A DNA stretch of 64,000 nucleotides. Origin: a bacterium (GTDB lineage: Bacteria > Actinomycetota > Acidimicrobiia > Spongiisociales > ZC4RG35). The translations under genes and the position numbers were made by a program. The stretch lies in assembly GCA_028823995.1 (NCBI GenBank), contig JAPPFD010000040.1, forward strand, positions 124,001-188,000, read 5' to 3'. Position 1 is the first letter of the stretch; each line of letters opens with the position of its first letter. Positions 60,511-64,000 of this stretch are shown piece by piece. The notes below the pieces were generated by a model. The model was not told the DNA's origin, did no database searches, and saw nothing but the letters and a program-made list of their open reading frames with translations.

Positions 60511-60684
60511 CCACCTGCGCTCTGGAGACCCGCCGGGGGGAAGGAAGGCTCGTGGCCGGGCCGCCGCAGACCTGCGGTATTGATGTTTCGCGCGGGCACT
60601 GGCGTTTTGGGGTAGCCGCGGAAGTCTCGTAGCCTTTCACTCTGGCAGCCGAACGCTGGTGTCGGCCGGTAAGGAACGGAGACT

Positions 60685-61686
60685 ATGGGGAACGTGATCG
60701 AGGCCTTCGGGCTGGTCAAGCACTATGGCGACGTCGTGGCGCTGGACGGCTTGGACCTGGCCGTGTCGGAGGGGTCGGTTTATGGGCTGCTGGGTCCCAA
60801 CGGCGCCGGCAAGACCACCGCGGTCTCCATTCTGGCCACGCTGTTGGCCCCGGACTCCGGGTCGGCTCGGGTGGCCGGAGCCGACGTGCTGAAAGAGCCC
60901 GCCAGAGTCAGGGAGCGGATCGGGCTCTCCGGCCAGTACGCTGCTTTGGACGAGCATCTGACCGGGTTCGAGAACCTTGACATGATCGGGCGTCTCTACC
61001 GGTTGGGACGGTCCAGATCCCGGACGCGGGCAAGGGAGTTGCTGGAGGTCTTCGATCTCACCGAGGCGGGGAACCGGCCGGTCAAGACTTACTCGGGAGG
61101 CATGCGCCGGCGCCTCGACCTGGCCGGAGCCCTGGTGGCGTCCCCGCCGGTGTTGTTCCTGGACGAGCCGACCACCGGCCTCGACCCGCGGAGCCGCCTG
61201 GACCTGTGGGGTGTGATCCGCGAACTCGTGGCGCGAGGGTCCACCTTGCTGCTTACCACCCAGTACCTGGAGGAGGCCGACCACCTGGCCGACCGGATCA
61301 TGGTGATCGACCAGGGGAGGGACATCGCCCAGGGAACCCCCGACGAGTTGAAGACCCTGGTTGGGGGCGAACGGATCGAGGTCACCGTGGTGTCCGCCTC
61401 GGATCTCCCCAGGGCCCAAGAGGTCATGCAGCGGTTCGCGGTGGGTGAGTTGGCCAGCGAAGTACGAAACCGCAAAGTCACCGCTCCCATCTCGGGCGGC
61501 GCGGCCGTTTTGACCAAGGCGTTGCGGGCCTTGGACGCCGAGGGCGTCGACTTGCACGATGTCGGGCTGCGGCGACCCACTCTCAATGACGTGTTTCTCA
61601 CGCTCACCGGCCACGCCGCCGAGCCGAATGGAAGCCGGGGGACATCCGAAGGCCAGTCATCTCTACGCGGGAAGGCCGCATCATGA
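60685..61686 (+). CDS. DrrA-type ABC exporter ATP-binding protein
   Basis: A 333-residue ATPase of the daunorubicin-resistance class. Walker A LGPNGAGKTTAV (about 33-44), signature TYSGGMRRRLDLAGAL (about 135-150), Walker B VLFLDEPTTGLDPRSR and the C-terminal DrrA-type extension (about 235-320; ALDAEGVDLHDVGLRRPTLNDVFL) are visible. ATG 60685 follows a GGAACGGAG site. It overlaps the permease gene by four bases. It probably exports a drug-like or lipid compound; the substrate cannot be deduced. Confidence 0.9.
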   Translation: MGNVIEAFGLVKHYGDVVALDGLDLAVSEGSVYGLLGPNGAGKTTAVSILATLLAPDSGSARVAGADVLKEPARVRERIGLSGQYAALDEHLTGFENLDMIGRLYRLGRSRSRTRARELLEVFDLTEAGNRPVKTYSGGMRRRLDLAGALVASPPVLFLDEPTTGLDPRSRLDLWGVIRELVARGSTLLLTTQYLEEADHLADRIMVIDQGRDIAQGTPDELKTLVGGERIEVTVVSASDLPRAQEVMQRFAVGELASEVRNRKVTAPISGGAAVLTKALRALDAEGVDLHDVGLRRPTLNDVFLTLTGHAAEPNGSRGTSEGQSSLRGKAAS

Positions 61687-62489
61687 TGGCGGTCGTCCAC
61701 ATGTTCGCCGATACGGCGGTGATCGCCAAGCGGAACTTGATCAAGATCAAGCGGGTCCCCGAAGTCCTGGTGTTCGTGCTGTTGTCTCCGATCATGTTCG
61801 TCCTGCTCTTTGCCTACGTGTTCGGTGGATCGATCAACATCCCGGGTGGCTCCTACCGGGAATTCCTGATCGCCGGCATCTTCGCACAGACGGTCGTGTT
61901 CGGTTCCACGTTCACGGGCGTCGGTATCGCCGACGACATCCAGAAGGGCATCATCGACCGGTTCCGGTCGCTGCCGATGTCCCAGGCAGCCGTGCTGATA
62001 GGCAGGACGGCGAGCGACGTGGTCTACAACGTGCTCACCCTTCTGATCATGGGCCTGACCGGCTTGGTTGTGGGATGGCGCATCAACAGCAGTCTGTGGG
62101 AGGGTTTGGTGGGATTCGGGTTGCTTCTCGCCTTTGCCTACTCGTTCTCGTGGACCATGGCCTTGGTGGGTCTGCTGGTGCCCAGCGTCGAAGTGATCAA
62201 CAACGCCAGCTTCATGGTGATCTTCCCGGTCACCTTCATCGCCAACACCTTCGTGCCGGCAGAGAACCTGCCGACCGTGCTGCGGACATTCGCCGAATGG
62301 AATCCCATCTCCGCCCTGACCCAGGCAGTGAGGGAATTGTTTGGAAACATCCCGCCTGGCACACCTGAGCCCACAGCCTGGCCCCTCCAGAATCCGGTGA
62401 TATACACGCTGATCTGGGCGGCTCTCATCATCGCCGTCTTCGCCCCCCTTGCCAGCATCCGCTACCAGAAGGCAGTGAAGCAGGGTTGA
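61683..62489 (+). CDS. DrrB-type ABC-2 exporter permease
   Basis: A 268-residue, six-helix ABC-2 permease. IKRVPEVLVFVLLSPIMFVLLFAYVFGGSI (about 21-50) is the usual first helix region, and VFGSTFTGVGIADDIQKGIIDRFRSLPMSQAAVLIGRT (about 78-115) the coupling helix. The stretch LPTVLRTFAEWNPISALTQAVRELFG near 197-222 is typical for DrrB. ATG 61683 overlaps drrA. Its stop lies inside an inverted repeat shared with the convergent gene. Confidence 0.9.
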   Translation: MMAVVHMFADTAVIAKRNLIKIKRVPEVLVFVLLSPIMFVLLFAYVFGGSINIPGGSYREFLIAGIFAQTVVFGSTFTGVGIADDIQKGIIDRFRSLPMSQAAVLIGRTASDVVYNVLTLLIMGLTGLVVGWRINSSLWEGLVGFGLLLAFAYSFSWTMALVGLLVPSVEVINNASFMVIFPVTFIANTFVPAENLPTVLRTFAEWNPISALTQAVRELFGNIPPGTPEPTAWPLQNPVIYTLIWAALIIAVFAPLASIRYQKAVKQG

Positions 62490-62513
62490 CGGAGGCGTGA
62501 GGAGGCTCCGTCA
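62487..62513. terminator. Shared inverted repeat at convergent gene ends
   Basis: TGACGGAG (62487-62494) and CTCCGTCA (62506-62513) are perfect 8-base arms around 11 bases. The stop codons of the DrrB-type gene and of the convergent Fur-family gene are the outer bases of the arms. With no U stretch it is a weak or Rho-aided bidirectional terminator. Confidence 0.45.
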
Positions 62514-62957
62514 GGACTCAGGGCCACTCCTGCACCGTTGGCAGACCCCGAACACCTGCAGGTCCATGTGGGTGGCGGAAAAGGCGTACCGTTCGGCGAG
62601 GTGGTTGCGTACATTCTCCGCCAGGACGCCGGTGTGATGCCGGATGTCGCCACAGAGTTCACAAGTGAGGTGGAAGTGCTCACCTCGGTGGACGATCTCC
62701 CACCGGGGCTCTTCCCCCTGGTCGGTGAGGGTCTGGAGAGCCAAGCCCATGTCCGCGAAGAGATTCAGGGCACGGTCTACCGTCGTCGGGTCGATGCCCG
62801 GGTCGCGCCCGCGGGCTTTTTCGGTGATTTGCCCTGCTGTCAACTGCCCTCCCCCGGAGCACATTATCGCCCAGATCGTGCGTCGTCGTTCCGTCAACTG
62901 CTGGTTTTGGGCTCTCAGAAAGTCGCCGAGGTCGCCGTATTTGACTCCTCTGACCAT
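62511..62957 (-). CDS. Fur-family transcriptional regulator
   Basis: A 148-residue regulator, the second Fur-family gene here. Winged helix about 15-80 (LTERRRTIWAIMCSGGGQLTAGQI, DPTTVDRALNLFADMGLA), then the metal domain with HRGEHFHLTCELCGDIRHH (structural CxxC and His ligands) and a second CxxC pair in FGVCQRCRSG. ATG 62957 is preceded by TACTAT exactly six bases upstream, so the transcript may be leaderless. Targets are unknown. Confidence 0.83.
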   Translation of the reverse strand: MVRGVKYGDLGDFLRAQNQQLTERRRTIWAIMCSGGGQLTAGQITEKARGRDPGIDPTTVDRALNLFADMGLALQTLTDQGEEPRWEIVHRGEHFHLTCELCGDIRHHTGVLAENVRNHLAERYAFSATHMDLQVFGVCQRCRSGPES

Positions 62958-63318
62958 GGGCACATAGTACTTCACTTTGGTAAAACATCGGGAGGATGGA
63001 GCGATATTCTGTGGGCCGGACGTTGCATTGTCCCATCCCTCCCACATGCTTATAAGGTCCAAACATCACCCGATGGTTCCGGGCCGTCAGGTGATCATCT
63101 ACTCGCTGGGTCCGCCTCCCGGCTCCCATCGGCGAGTTTGCCAACCGGACTCCGGTCGGGCAGGCCGCGCCCTGCCCGCATCTTGGACGCGGATCGGCGG
63201 TGGCGGGTCGGGTGGGGAACCCAAAAATGGGGCAGGACACTGCAGCGGCGGGGGAGGGGTTCGAGCTGTTCAAAGGAGCTCCCCGGCCTGGACCCGCCTA
63301 CGACGCCCCTTTCAGGGA
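62958..63318. other. Intergenic region between two minus-strand genes
   Basis: About 360 bases without a gene that I can support. The left end holds the likely Fur promoter (TACTAT at 62964-62969, minus). The GTTCGAG near 63268 looks like a tRNA T-loop but its flanks do not pair. Nothing else was recognised. Confidence 0.5.
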
Positions 63319-64000
63319 TCAATCGGGTGAGCGGACCGCCTGGATCAGTCGGGACACGCCTTCGAGGAGGGACTCGGTGTCGGTGGCCAGGGAGACGCGG
63401 ACGTGTGTGCCTCCCCCCGGGCCGAAGGTAGTGCCCGGCACCACGGCTACCCGGCGGTCGATGACCATCCGCCGGGCGAACTCGTTGTCCGGCAGGCGAC
63501 TCTGGGAGATGTCGACCCACACGTAGAAGGCGCCCTCGGGTCGAGCGAAGGGTAAGTCGGCTCGCGACAGCATTTCGGTCACCAGGTCCCGGCGTTCCCA
63601 GTAGGCGTCGCGCATTGCCCAAACCTGGTCCTGGGGGCCGCGCAGGGCGGTCAAGGCTCCGATCTGTGCCAGGCTGTTGACACAGGATGTGGTCGGCTCC
63701 TGGGAATTGCCCAGGACGGCAGCCATGTCGGGCCTGGCCACCGCGTAGCCGATCCGCCAGCCGGTCATGGCGTAGGTCTTGGAGAAGCTGAAGATCGAGA
63801 TGACCCGGTCAGAGTCGATCGGAAAGGCCGAAACCGCGGGCTTACCGAAGGTGATCTCGTCGTAGACCTCATCGGAGATCACCCACAGGTTGTGTCGCCG
63901 GGCCAGATCCAGCAATTCTTTCATCAGCCTTTCACCAATAATGGTCCCGGTGGGATTGGAGGGTGACACGAGGATCATCGCCCGACAGTTCGGAGTTATT
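63319..64000 (-). CDS. Class I/II aminotransferase, N-terminus cut by the window edge
   Basis: 227 codons of a PLP aminotransferase; the frame is open to the right edge, so about 150-170 N-terminal residues are missing. Visible parts are MILVSPSNPTGTI (Asn ligand), WVISDEVYDEITFG (Asp/Tyr region), FSFSKTYAMTGWRIGYAV with the PLP lysine, and the C-terminal FARRMVIDRRVAVVPGTTFGPGG with the carboxylate-binding Arg in THVRVSLA. The substrate is unknown; aspartate-type enzymes are closest in style. Confidence 0.88.
   Translation of the reverse strand, partial: ITPNCRAMILVSPSNPTGTIIGERLMKELLDLARRHNLWVISDEVYDEITFGKPAVSAFPIDSDRVISIFSFSKTYAMTGWRIGYAVARPDMAAVLGNSQEPTTSCVNSLAQIGALTALRGPQDQVWAMRDAYWERRDLVTEMLSRADLPFARPEGAFYVWVDISQSRLPDNEFARRMVIDRRVAVVPGTTFGPGGGTHVRVSLATDTESLLEGVSRLIQAVRSPD

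Noticed and set aside
63255-63300. tRNA gene suggested by GTTCGAG
   Set aside because: The flanking bases do not form a T-stem and no acceptor or anticodon arm can be built around it.

Overview
The window is a GC-rich, gene-dense bacterial chromosome segment with about 58 protein genes, no rRNA or tRNA genes that I could find, no CRISPR array and no insertion sequence. It looks like an actinomycetote, most likely class Acidimicrobiia. The reasons are the run rho-rpmE-DUF1385-prfA-prmC-tsaC next to hom-thrC and lysA (the actinobacterial order), a CofC-type F420 enzyme, bacterial Ku, Tat-exported lipoproteins with Thr/Ala/Pro linkers, and frequent GTG and TTG starts. The class is an inference from gene content, not from a marker tree.

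Layout. 1-3.8 kb: a cut-off membrane protein and a sugar ABC importer behind a strong sigma70-type promoter. 3.9-15.5 kb: purL, a class I amidotransferase, an LCP cell-wall ligase, then a same-strand run (VOC protein, cofC, PIG-L deacetylase, glycerate kinase, GSA-like aminotransferase, methyltransferase, acyl-CoA synthetase). 15.6-25.2 kb: the housekeeping block tsaC-prmC-prfA-DUF1385-rpmE-rho-thrC-hom (minus strand) and divergent lysA. 25.3-33.3 kb: Ku, then a segment of visibly different base and codon use holding a two-component system divergent from a lipoprotein, an HlyD-like adaptor and a MacB-type ABC exporter. 33.3-35.9 kb: YqeY protein and a Fur-controlled divergent metal ABC locus. 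35.9-42.5 kb: a formate operon (fhs, then a three-gene NAD-type formate dehydrogenase). 42.8-50.3 kb: nuoHIJKLMN without nuoA-G. 50.3-64 kb: an Ntn hydrolase, a peptide ABC importer with a coupled hydrolase, a DM13 protein, an amidohydrolase/cupin/racemase trio, a DrrAB exporter, a second Fur-family regulator and a cut-off aminotransferase.

The most notable feature is the formate dehydrogenase. The catalytic gene (38753-40651, minus) is interrupted by one in-frame TGA exactly where FDH enzymes carry selenocysteine or cysteine, and a perfect 7-bp hairpin with a GGUCU loop starts 11 nt after it. This is the geometry of a bacterial SECIS element, so I annotate one selenoprotein gene instead of two fragments. 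The enzyme is also split: the Fe-S part that normally forms the N-terminus of the same polypeptide is a separate gene at the far end of the operon, beyond a NuoE-NuoF fusion. Together with formate-tetrahydrofolate ligase the operon forms a formate node: oxidation to CO2 with NAD reduction, or entry into one-carbon metabolism. The neighbouring complex I membrane arm could use the resulting NADH.
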